Source: CAZKXX01 sp964556705 (GTDB lineage: Bacteria; Acidobacteriota; Terriglobia; UBA7540). Taken from it: DNA of 10,567 bases. Positions 1 to 6,600 of this stretch are shown piece after piece (the first letter of the stretch is position 1; each line of letters starts with the position of its first letter). Below the pieces are notes generated by a model that did not search any database, was not told the DNA's origin, and saw only the letters and a program-made list of their open reading frames with translations. The stretch spans positions 1 to 10,567 of the forward strand of contig CAZKXX010000118.1 of assembly GCA_964556705.1 (NCBI GenBank). Direction: 5' to 3'. Position numbers and translations under genes: made by a program.

Positions 1-92
1 AGCGTGAGGACGAGCAGGGCCCACAGGAGAGCTTCTTCCAGCCGTCTTCGAGGCCCTCCCGGCCGCTTCCCGGATTTTCCAACTTGCGCCAT
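1..92 (-). CDS. Small membrane-anchored protein, N-terminal fragment (FtsB/DivIC/FtsL-like)
   Basis: This gene reads off the left edge of the window. Only its first 30 codons are present, from an ATG on the minus strand at 92-90. GGAG lies about 6 bases upstream, a fair ribosome binding site. The visible peptide has a basic N-terminal tail (MAQVGKSGKRPGGPRRRLEE) that runs straight into a hydrophobic stretch (ALLWALLVLT) cut by the window end. A short, positively charged cytoplasmic tail followed by one membrane segment is typical of septum-formation proteins of the FtsB/DivIC/FtsL kind, but many other bitopic proteins begin this way. The gene is divergent from the aromatic biosynthesis unit. 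That it is a real gene start is fairly likely; the family is a guess. Confidence 0.5.
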   Translation of the reverse strand, partial: MAQVGKSGKRPGGPRRRLEEALLWALLVLT

Positions 93-542
93 CCCGGTCT
101 CCGGCGGAAACGTCCGGCGCGCGACCGGCGCCGTGCGGGCCCGCCGGCGGCGCACGAGGCACACAATTCTCAACGCTGAATTTCGGGGGGCTGGCGGGAG
201 TCGGGGAGAAGTACATTCTTCGGCGCGTCATGCTGCACCGCCGAGCTGCTATCGTATTCCCCGGGATTAGCCGTTTATACACTCACCTTAAGCTGTCAAC
301 TAAAGCTTTGTCAAGAGGACATAACGTCTGGTATATAGATATCGTCAGAGGACTCAGTCAGCATCTCCTGACGTCCCCTTCAACCCGGCTGGCGTTCGAG
401 AAAGCATTTGGCGGGCGAGGCGTTCAACCCGGCCCTTCGCCAGACTCCGGGCAGCGCGCGCAGGCGCCTGCCCGTCCTGCCGGCGTCAGGCAGGCGCCGG
501 CGGAGACCCGCCGGAGGCTCATCCCCGCCTCGAACACGCCCC
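93..542. other. Non-coding divergent intergenic region
   Basis: No convincing gene was found here on either strand; the open frames have atypical composition and no good ribosome binding site. The part from about 240 to 370 is AT-richer than its surroundings. It contains promoter-like boxes on the plus strand: TTGTCA at 308-313, then 18 bases, then TATATA at 332-337. On the minus strand, TTGACA-like boxes lie at about 293-315. These could serve the divergent gene at 1-92 or an unseen RNA. The part from 420 to 530 is very GC-rich and holds the palindromes described separately. Confidence 0.5.
463..514. repeat. Overlapping GC-rich palindromes
   Basis: GGCGCCTGCC at 463-472 and GGCAGGCGCC at 489-498 form a perfect 10-bp inverted repeat with a 16-base loop. 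CCGGCGG at 497-503 and CCGCCGG at 508-514 form a second, perfect 7-bp hairpin with a 4-base loop. The two share bases 497-498. Neither is followed by a run of T, so this is not a classical terminator. It resembles the dispersed GC-rich intergenic palindromes common in large acidobacterial genomes, but only one copy is visible here. Confidence 0.55.
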
Positions 543-571
543 TTGCTTTTTCCCCGCCGCCAGGGTATAGT
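543..571 (+). promoter_or_regulatory. Promoter of the aromatic leader and DAHP synthase unit
   Basis: TTGCTT at 543-548 matches 3 of 6 bases of the sigma-70 -35 box. It is followed by exactly 17 bases and then TATAGT at 566-571, which matches 5 of 6 of the -10 box. The start of transcription would fall at about 577-579, only a few bases before the leader ATG at 581, so the leader peptide would be read from a leaderless or nearly leaderless RNA. This agrees with the absence of a convincing Shine-Dalgarno sequence before that ATG. Confidence 0.6.
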
Positions 572-580
572 TGCCGACTT

Positions 581-649
581 ATGGTACGGGCCTTTGCCAG
601 CTCCTTTTACTTTCGCTACCGCTTCTGGGGATTTCCCCGGACGCGGTAG
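581..649 (+). CDS. Aromatic-rich attenuator leader peptide (22 aa)
   Basis: This 22-codon open frame (ATG 581, TAG 647-649) lies 105 bases before the DAHP synthase gene and contains FYFRYRFWGF at residues 9-18. Seven of those ten residues are aromatic, and 8 of 22 overall: Phe 5, 9, 11, 15 and 18, Tyr 10 and 13, Trp 16. Such a density upstream of the first enzyme of the aromatic pathway is the hallmark of a control peptide for ribosome-mediated attenuation, as in the trp and pheA leaders of enteric bacteria. An FYF-containing leader upstream of aroF has, as I recall, been described in Corynebacterium glutamicum. A start further upstream in the same frame is possible, because the frame stays open back to 230. 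The short version fits the promoter and the downstream hairpins best. The product probably has no function after translation. Confidence 0.82.
   Translation: MVRAFASSFYFRYRFWGFPRTR
616..649 (+). promoter_or_regulatory. Pause-type hairpin within the leader coding sequence
   Basis: Bases 616-622 (ctaccgc) pair perfectly with 643-649 (gcggtag). After one mismatch (623/642), bases 624-630 (tctgggg) pair with 635-641 (ccccgga) using one G-U pair, leaving the loop attt. The stem has 14 pairs, ends on the last base of the leader stop codon, and includes the Tyr13, Phe15, Trp16 and Phe18 codons. In classical attenuators the first hairpin pauses RNA polymerase until a ribosome has started the leader; position and stability suit that role. 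The pairing is seen directly; the role is inferred. Confidence 0.6.
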
Positions 650-650
650 A

Positions 651-700
651 GTGGCGATGGCCTGAACCGGAAAAACAGAAGCCAAGGTTGAGCCAGCCAC
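651..700 (+). promoter_or_regulatory. Antiterminator hairpin of the aromatic attenuator
   Basis: Bases 651-655 and 658-661 (gtggc, tggc; two bulged bases 656-657) pair with 692-700 (gccagccac). Inside this, 665-668 (aacc) pair with 686-689 (ggtt), giving 13 pairs in all and a 17-base loop. The 3' arm, 691-700, overlaps the 5' arm of the terminator (691-698), so only one of the two can form. The 5' arm begins two bases after the leader stop codon. A ribosome waiting at that stop would cover it and favour termination. A ribosome stalled on the Phe/Tyr codons at 605-619 would leave it free and favour read-through. Confidence 0.7.
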
Positions 701-732
701 CCGCCGCGAGAGGCGAGAAGGCTGGCTTTTTT
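691..732 (+). terminator. Attenuator terminator before the DAHP synthase gene
   Basis: AGCCAGCC at 691-698 pairs perfectly with GGCTGGCT at 720-727. An inner stem of 702-705 with 712-715 (cgcc/ggcg) stacks within it. The outer stem runs directly into six T at 727-732, a complete intrinsic terminator. It stands only 22 bases before the ATG of the DAHP synthase and after the promoter and leader peptide, so it cannot be the end of an upstream gene on this strand. It must act on transcripts heading into the enzyme gene. Confidence 0.85.
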
Positions 733-754
733 GTTGGGCAGAGGAGAGCCGGCC

Positions 755-1795
755 ATGATTATCTCGATGCGAAAAAGAGCTACGAAGGAAGAAATCGACG
801 CCGTCTGCGAGCGCATCCGCGAGTTCGGCTACAAGGTGCACTCGATTGTGGGCGAAGAGCGCGTGGTGATCGGCGCCGTGGGCGTCGGTGACGTCACCGC
901 CTGCCTCGAAAGCCTCCAGGCGATGAGCGGCGTCGAGCACGCGGTGAGGATCTCCGCGCCCTACAAGTTCGTCAGCCGCGAGTTCAAGCGCGAGCGCACG
1001 CGCATGCGCGTGGACGGCGCGGTCGTGGGCGGCGACGAGTTCGTGGTCATGGCCGGACCCTGCTCGGTGGAAAGCGAAAAGCAGATTATGGAGACGGCGG
1101 AAGCGGTCGCCGCCGCCGGCGCGCGCGTCCTGCGCGGCGGGGCCTTCAAGCCGCGCACGTCGCCCTACGAATTCCAGGGGCTGGAGCTCGAAGGCCTGAA
1201 GCTGCTCGCCAGGGCGCGCCAGGCCACGGGACTTTCCATCATCACCGAGGTGATGAGCGAGCACGACGTGGGCCGCGTGGCCGAGTACGCGGACATCATG
1301 CAGGTGGGCGCGCGCAACATGCAGAACTTCGCGCTCTTGAAGGCGCTCGGCAAGTGCGCGAAGCCGGTGCTGCTCAAGCGCGGCATGAGCTCGACGATCA
1401 AAGAGCTGCTGATGTCGGCCGAATACGTCACCGCGCACGGCAACCCCAACATCATGCTCTGCGAGCGCGGCATCCGGACGTTTGAGACCGAGACGCGCAA
1501 CACCTGCGACATCACGGCCGTCGCCGTCCTGAATGAGCTGACGCACCTGCCCGTCATCCTCGACCCGAGCCACGCCACGGGCAAGCGCGCGCTCGTGCCG
1601 GCGCTTTCGCGCGCCGCGGTCGCCATCGGCGCCGACGGCTTGCTGGTCGAAGTCCACCCCTGTCCGGAAAAAGCCTTCAGCGACGGCGCGCAGTCGCTCA
1701 CTATCGAGCAGTTTCGCCAGATGATGCGCGATTTGCAGCCGTATATGGCCCTGTGGAAGGAATCGCGCGTCGCCGCCCTGGCCGCAGCCGTGTAA
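755..1795 (+). CDS. aroF: 3-deoxy-7-phosphoheptulonate synthase (DAHP synthase, type I-beta)
   Basis: This cytoplasmic enzyme condenses phosphoenolpyruvate and erythrose 4-phosphate into DAHP, the first step of the shikimate pathway. The 346-aa length is close to the Thermotoga maritima enzyme (about 338). Residues 1 to about 72 form the small ferredoxin-like/ACT-like N-terminal domain that in this subfamily carries Tyr/Phe feedback inhibition; the barrel follows. Metal-site residues are in place: Cys103 in GPCSVES, His273 in DPSHATGKR, Glu299 in VEVHP and Asp310 in FSDGAQ. The substrate-binding segments GGAFKPRTSPY and KRGM are intact. The ATG at 755 is chosen because GAGGAG lies at 741-746; a TTG at 731 would fall inside the terminator T run. 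Expression is probably controlled by the attenuator just upstream, adding transcriptional control to likely allosteric control. It appears to be a single-gene unit, since no co-directional gene follows closely. The symbol could equally be aroG or aroA in other naming schemes. Confidence 0.96.
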   Translation: MIISMRKRATKEEIDAVCERIREFGYKVHSIVGEERVVIGAVGVGDVTACLESLQAMSGVEHAVRISAPYKFVSREFKRERTRMRVDGAVVGGDEFVVMAGPCSVESEKQIMETAEAVAAAGARVLRGGAFKPRTSPYEFQGLELEGLKLLARARQATGLSIITEVMSEHDVGRVAEYADIMQVGARNMQNFALLKALGKCAKPVLLKRGMSSTIKELLMSAEYVTAHGNPNIMLCERGIRTFETETRNTCDITAVAVLNELTHLPVILDPSHATGKRALVPALSRAAVAIGADGLLVEVHPCPEKAFSDGAQSLTIEQFRQMMRDLQPYMALWKESRVAALAAAV

Positions 1796-2348
1796 GGGCG
1801 GGGCGAGCGCCGGCTGCCCCTGTCACTCTGCGCGGGGCGAAGAATCTTTTTCATTTCCTTCCGCCCCGTTGCAGCGAAGAATCCCAGCAGTTCTCAAACA
1901 ACTGCCGAGACCTTTCGGCTCTTTGCGCAGGGCCATCACTCCTCCTCGCTCTGGATTTGGACCGAACGGGTTCGAGGCTTGAGGATGCAGGGCTGCTTCC
2001 GCGGGATCCGGCCCGCGCGGGACCGCGTGGCTGGATATTGAAGGCTCGCCCCGAGCTTGGGCAGAACATTCGGCTCTTCCGCAGTTGTCAACACCTTCCG
2101 ACGAGGGCGCGCGTGATTGCGACGCAGAGGCGCCCCTTGTGGGCGCCCAGTGCGGGGAGCCGAGTCGGAAAAATCAAGACGGACCGCCACGGCGCCAAGA
2201 CGCCCGGGGACCGTGACGAGTAACGACACGGAGTGGAAATTCGAGACGGTTTAGGATAGATTACCGCGCAATGCTCATCCACAAACGTCCGGGAAGCCGG
2301 CGCCGCCCCAAGGCGCGCAAGCTTCCGCACGTCTCGAAGGAGGCCGCA
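1796..2348. other. Intergenic region of 550 bases with several hairpins
   Basis: No gene is supported here with confidence. Besides the hairpins just after the DAHP synthase, there are GCAGTT/AACTGC at 1887-1892 and 1900-1905, and GCCGA/TCGGC at 1904-1908 and 1915-1919 followed by TCTTT. GGCGCCC/GGGCGCC at 2129-2135 and 2141-2147 form a 7-bp stem with a 5-base loop. The last part before 2349 should contain the promoter of the DUF2914 gene, but I see no clear -35/-10 pair. I found no riboswitch, tmRNA, SRP RNA or RNase P consensus. Confidence 0.45.
1833..1868 (+). terminator. Possible terminator hairpin after DAHP synthase
   Basis: CGGGGCGAAG at 1833-1842 pairs with CTT-CGCCCCG at 1858-1868 with one bulged C, giving a 10-bp stem and a 15-base loop. 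It lies 38 bases after the stop codon. A smaller hairpin, 1800-1808 with 1813-1820 and a single bulge, precedes it. Neither is followed by a good T run, so termination here is only a suggestion. Confidence 0.35.
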
Positions 2349-2735
2349 ATGACCCGCACCCTCATGACCGGTTTGGCCGTTCTCGCTCTCGCCGGCGGCG
2401 CCGCCACGCTCGCGCAGGAACCATCCCTTTCCGTGGAAAAAATCGTGTTCGCCTCGGGCGTCGAAGACCGCGAGCCCGTGGGCGAAGCGACGGAGTTCGA
2501 CGCTTCGGTCGGCCGCGTCTATTGCTGGACGAAGGTCCAGGCCGCGGAAGTTCCGACCGAAATTCGCCACGTCTGGTCGCTCAACGGCGAAAAGGTCTCG
2601 GAAGTCGCGCTTCAGATCCGCTTCCCCTCCACGCGCACCTGGAGCTACAAGACCATCAGCGCGGGCAACTGGAAAGTGGAAGTCGTGGACGACGCCGGGA
2701 CGGTCATCTCGTCGGCAGAGTTCACGGTGAACTAA
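2349..2735 (+). CDS. Secreted DUF2914 domain protein
   Basis: The product is 128 aa. Residues 1-22 are a clear signal peptide (MTRTLMTG, then an Ala/Leu-rich core) with a likely signal peptidase I site after TLA22 before QEP, so the protein is exported to the periplasm or beyond. The rest matches the DUF2914 pattern: RVYCWTKV at 56-63, PTEIRHVW at 69-76, then a segment with RTWSYKTI and a closing WKVEVVDDAG before the last strand. This family is a small beta-rich domain of unknown function, often at the C-terminus of larger envelope proteins; here it stands alone. The ATG at 2349 is chosen over an in-frame ATG at 2271 because AAGGAGG at 2337-2343 precedes it by 5 bases and the signal peptide begins there. 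It converges with the HEPN gene, leaving 76 bases between them. Confidence 0.85.
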   Translation: MTRTLMTGLAVLALAGGAATLAQEPSLSVEKIVFASGVEDREPVGEATEFDASVGRVYCWTKVQAAEVPTEIRHVWSLNGEKVSEVALQIRFPSTRTWSYKTISAGNWKVEVVDDAGTVISSAEFTVN

Positions 2736-2811
2736 GGCCGTCACTGAAACACGCGACCTTTTTGGCGAGACATTAGGGACGACGCGAACCAGAATGTGTC
2801 CAATGAACTTG

Positions 2812-3267
2812 TCACGGCTGGGCGCTGAGGAACGTTTCCAACTCTTCCTCGAGCCGACGCAGGGTGGGTTCGCAATTCAGGACGAGTTTGCGCATTTTCT
2901 CCCACCGAAGCTCAAACGAATAAGCCTGGCGGAAAACATGCCGAAACTGGAGATATTCGCGAAGATCCTCGTGCAAGAGAGGTGAGATTGCGCTCGGGCG
3001 GCCGGCAACCGGTTGAGTCATGAGATCGAGCAGTTCCCGATGCCACGTATCCCCGCGCGGCGCTGCGGAATGTGATTCGAGCGCAATCCTCCGGAAAATG
3101 TTTTCGATGCCCGTGTAGAACGAGTGCAGCATCCCTGCCAGCGCGGACAGCTCGATCGGGGTCGGTGGGGATGAAGCGCACTTGACCAGGAGGGGAGCGT
3201 GAACCTCCAGCAGCCGTCGGAGCTGCTCTCGCTCGACGGAAATCTGCTTCCGAAGCTTATCCGACAC
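2812..3267 (-). CDS. HepT-like HEPN domain protein (toxin partner), altered active site
   Basis: This is a 151-aa, mostly helical protein. Its body, with LHSFYTGIENIFRRIA at about 47-62, TWHRELLDLM at 74-83 and FRHVFRQAYSFELRWEKM at 108-125, matches the HepT-like HEPN family found next to MNT nucleotidyltransferases. HepT proteins are RNases silenced by the partner, which adds AMP to a Tyr in the motif R-x4-6-H-x-Y. Here that motif reads R109-HVFR-Q114-A-Y116: Arg and Tyr are kept but the catalytic His is Gln (codon CAG). The start is taken as GTG at 3267-3265, overlapping the last codons of the nucleotidyltransferase gene (stop at 3257), so translation is coupled; an upstream ATG would overlap that gene much further. 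The toxin may be inactive, or the fold may serve another role. Confidence 0.82.
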   Translation of the reverse strand: MSDKLRKQISVEREQLRRLLEVHAPLLVKCASSPPTPIELSALAGMLHSFYTGIENIFRRIALESHSAAPRGDTWHRELLDLMTQPVAGRPSAISPLLHEDLREYLQFRHVFRQAYSFELRWEKMRKLVLNCEPTLRRLEEELETFLSAQP

Positions 3268-3538
3268 GAACCAGCTCGTTTTCGGTTTTGAGGTACCGCG
3301 TAAAGGGAGTGTCCTCGTCGAGGTCAACGAGGTCCAGTGGCCGCCCGAGGACATCACTCGCCGCCGCCGCGGCTCGGTAATAGACTTCGGGGGGAAGACC
3401 CGAAACAGCCATGTCCACGTCGGAGCCGAGGTCGGTTCGTCCCCTCGCCGCAGACCCGAAGAGATACACTTCCCTCGCGCCCGCTGCTTTCAGTCGGGCA
3501 GCGGCGATTTCAATCAAGCGGCGAAAGTCCCCGTTCAT
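3257..3538 (-). CDS. MntA-like minimal nucleotidyltransferase (antitoxin)
   Basis: This 93-aa protein has the signature of minimal DNA polymerase beta-type nucleotidyltransferases: YLFGSAARGR at 25-34 followed by SDVDM at 39-43. That is GS-x10-D-x-D, with Gly28-Ser29 and the metal ligands Asp40 and Asp42. Family members paired with HEPN proteins transfer AMP from ATP to a Tyr of the partner and thereby neutralise it (type VII toxin-antitoxin, MntA/HepT). The gene precedes and overlaps the HEPN gene by 11 bases, the usual order. The ATG at 3538 has only a weak GAGAGG about 11 bases upstream. A possible minus-strand promoter lies between the tricorn terminator and the gene: TTGTTG, 18 bases, then GATAAG at 3591-3586. 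The nucleotidyltransferase site looks intact, unlike that of its partner. Confidence 0.88.
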   Translation of the reverse strand: MNGDFRRLIEIAAARLKAAGAREVYLFGSAARGRTDLGSDVDMAVSGLPPEVYYRAAAAASDVLGRPLDLVDLDEDTPFTRYLKTENELVRVG

Positions 3539-3604
3539 TGCGATTGAACCCTCTCGCCCCCTGCGGCGAAGGCTGCTCCTCCCAGCTTATCCGAGCCGCG
3601 CGGC

Positions 3605-3652
3605 GAAAACAACAAACCGTCCCCGAAGGTCCTCACTCTTCGAGACCTTCGG
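3605..3652 (-). terminator. Intrinsic terminator of the tricorn protease gene
   Basis: Read on the minus strand, CCGAAGGTC (3652-3644) and GACCTTCGG (3631-3623) form a perfect 9-bp stem with a 12-base loop. After a short GC-rich stretch comes the T-rich tract TTTGTTGTTTT at about 3616-3606. It lies 38 bases after the tricorn stop codon and ahead of the nucleotidyltransferase-HEPN pair, so it separates the two transcription units. Confidence 0.7.
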
Positions 3653-3689
3653 CACGCGCCTGTAAAGTCGGGGTGCTCGCCGGCCGCCG

Positions 3690-6600
3690 CTACACACCCG
3701 GCTTTTCCGGATAGGCCGGCAAATCGGGCGGAGGCGGCGGCAATTTCTTCGGCTCTTTCTTGAGCTTCTCCATCACCACTTCAATCGCGCGTTCGAGCTG
3801 CGGATCGCGCCCGCGCATCACCTGGTCGGGCGTGTTATCCACTTCGATGTCCGGCGCGACGCCGCGGTTCTCGATCAGCCATCGGCTGTCAAGGTCATAG
3901 AAGGCGAACTCGGGCCGCGTGACGTAGCCGCCGTCGATCAGCGGAATGTAACCGCGAATGCCCCGCACGCCGCCCCAGGTGCGCATGCCGATGACGGGGC
4001 CGAGCCGGTAGTGTTTGAAATAGAAAGTGAAGATGTCGCCGTCGGAGGCGGCGTACTCGTTCGTGACGCACACCAGGTGGCCGTGGAAAGCGTTCGTCGG
4101 ATAGGTCAGTGGCTCCCAGTTGCGCACCGCGTCCATGCCGGCGAGCACCCGCCGCAGGCGCGCGAAGATCAACGGGTCCACGAACCCGCCGCCGTTGTAC
4201 CGCACGTCCACGACGAGCGCTTCCTTGCGCACCTGCGGGAAATACTGCTTGACGAACTCGTTCAACCCGTCGCCGCTCATGTCGGGAATGTAGAGGTAGC
4301 CCGCGCGGCCGCCCGTCGCTTCGTCCACCTTGCGGCGGTTGGTCGTAATCCAGTCGAGCTCGCGCAGCTTGAATTCACTCCCGAGCGGCTTCACCATCAC
4401 CCGCCGCGCGCCTTCTTCCGCGGGTCTTGAATTCACCGTCAGCGTGACGTTTTCGTTCGCCGTGTTGACGAACAGCCGGTAAGGGTTCTCCGGCGCGCGC
4501 AGGTCGCGCCCGTTCACGGCGAGCAAATACTCGCCCTCCTTGACGTCCACGCCCGGCTCCGTCAGGGGCGAGCGGAGCGCGGGATTCCAGTTCTCACCCG
4601 GATAGATTTTCTTGAACCGGTAGCGGCCGCTCGCGCGGTCAAGCTCGAAGTCCACGCCCAGCACGCCGACGTTGACCGGCTTCAGCTCGGGGAAATCGCC
4701 GCCGCCGATGTAGGTGTGCGAGGTGGAAAGCTCGCCGAGCATTTCGCCGAGCACGTACGTCAGGTCGTAGCGGTGCGCGATGTGCGCGACGAGCGGCTTG
4801 TAGCGCTCGCGTTCGCGCGCCCAGTCCACGCCGGCCATGGCTCTCTGGAAAAAGTAATCGCGCTGCTGCCGCCAGACTTCGTTGAAGATCTGCTCCCACT
4901 CTTCGCGCGGACGGAGCTCCATGCGCAGGCCGGCGAGGCTGAGCGCGCCCGCGCCCGGCTTGTGCGGCTGCGGGACGGGTTTGGCTTCGACGATGCCGTA
5001 CGTCCGCGCGCCCGGGCCTTCCTCGCTGTCTTCTTCCTCCTTCGCGCCCTCGCGCGGCGCCGAATAGAGCAGCTTCGAACCGTCAAACGAAAGCGCAAAA
5101 CGGTCGGCGAGCTCGACGAGCGCGCTCTCCTTGCGTTCCTTCAGTTCAAAGACGCGAATTGCCGCCGTCTCGCCGGGGACCGGCCCGGAAAGACCCTCGA
5201 CGGGCTTCGTGACGTAGAAGAGGTAGTCCTTCGCGGCGCGCAGGTTGGAAATGTTCGCCACCGGAATCGGAAACGCCACCACGCGGTCGCGGATGCCCGC
5301 GAGGTCCACGCGCAATTCTTTCGCGGGTTCGGCTGTTTCTTCTTTCTTCTCATCCTTCTTCTCGTCCTTCTTTTCTTCCTCTTTCTTCCCCGCCTCGTCG
5401 CTCCTGGGCGCGACAGGCGATTCCTGATCGGCGCGCAGCGTCACGGCATAAACGCGCGTCGCCTTGGGGTTTGCAAATTCGAAATCGAAGACGCCGATCA
5501 CCTGGTTGTAGTCGCGGTTGGAAAGAAAATAGAGATAGCGCCCTTCGGGATCGAAGACCGGGTTCCAGCTTTCGTTGAAGCTCGTGGTCACCGGAGTGAT
5601 GCTGCGGTCCTGGAGGGAGTAAAGGTAGATGACGTTGTTCAGATTGGCGTCCGCCTTGGCGTAGGCGACCCAGCGGCTGTCGGGCGACCAGGAATAATCG
5701 GTGATGTCGTTGTACCGGCCGCGATCGATCTGGACGGGCTTCTTCTCGTTCACATCCACGTACCAGAGGCGCACGTCTTTGTCAGCGAAGAGAAGTTTTT
5801 TCGAATCGGGCGACCAGACAGGCGCGAGTCGAAACATCGCGCCGTCCGTCGTCACGCGGACCTCCGCGCCCATCCCGTCGTGCGGCGCAAGATACAGCTC
5901 GTCTTCGCCGGTGCGGTCAGAGAGGTAGGCGATCCACATGCCGTCGGGCGACCACACGGCGTATTTCTCGCGCGCGCCCGGCGAACGCGTCAGGTTGCGT
6001 GTGGCGCCTTCCTTCGCCGGAACGGTAAAGACGTCCCCGCGCGCCGTGAAGACGGCGCGGTTGCCTTCCGGCGAGAGGTCGAAATCCGTGACGTTCTTTT
6101 CGACCGAAGCCCAGCGCGGCTGCGCCAGCGGCCGATCGCCCGGCAGCGTGACCGCCAGCTTGCGCGCCTTCTCCGATTTCAGGTCGAGCACGTAGAGCCA
6201 GCCGCCGTTTTCAAAGACGATTCCGCCCGGCCCCAGGCTCGGCCAGTTCACGTCGTATTCCTTGAATTCCGTCAGCCGCCGCGTCTGGCGAGTCTTCAGG
6301 CTGTAAGCGTAAAGGTTCATGCGCTGCTCGGCGCCGCGGTCCGAGCCGAAATAGATCGTCTCGCCGTGCCACATCGGGTAGGTGTCCGTGCCCGGATGGT
6401 CGGTGAGGCGCTCGTAGGTCATCGCCTTGAAATCGTAAATGCCGATGTCCTGCGCCATGCCGCCCTGATATCGCTTCCAGGTGCGGAAGTTGCGGAAGAT
6501 GCGGTTGTAGGCGATGCGCGTGCCGTCGGCGTTGAAGCTGGTGAGCCCGCCCTTGTCAATCGGCAGCCGTTCCGGCAGCCCGCCCTCCAGCGGCACGGTG

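Noticed and set aside
4..649. Plus-strand frames across the left intergenic region
   Set aside because: No ribosome sites and Arg/Pro/Ser-rich translations; only the last 22 codons of the 230-649 frame have the signs of a translated peptide.
380..1657. 425-codon open frame antisense to the DAHP synthase gene
   Set aside because: It is the GC-driven shadow of the well-supported enzyme gene, has His/Asp/Arg/Ala-rich composition, and runs through the attenuator and palindromes.
1823..1936. 37-codon minus-strand frame with GAGGAGGAG just before its ATG
   Set aside because: The ribosome site is attractive, but codon use (AGA, ACT, GCT, TTG, TGT) differs from the neighbours, the peptide has no recognisable feature, and it overlaps hairpins behind the DAHP synthase gene. 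It could still be real.
1958..1985. tRNA-like GGTTCGAGGC sequence
   Set aside because: No flanking acceptor, D or anticodon arms can be drawn; the bases form a simple CGAAC/GTTCG hairpin instead.
2088..2744. 218-codon minus-strand frame over the DUF2914 gene
   Set aside because: Antisense to a gene with a signal peptide, a strong ribosome site and a family pattern.
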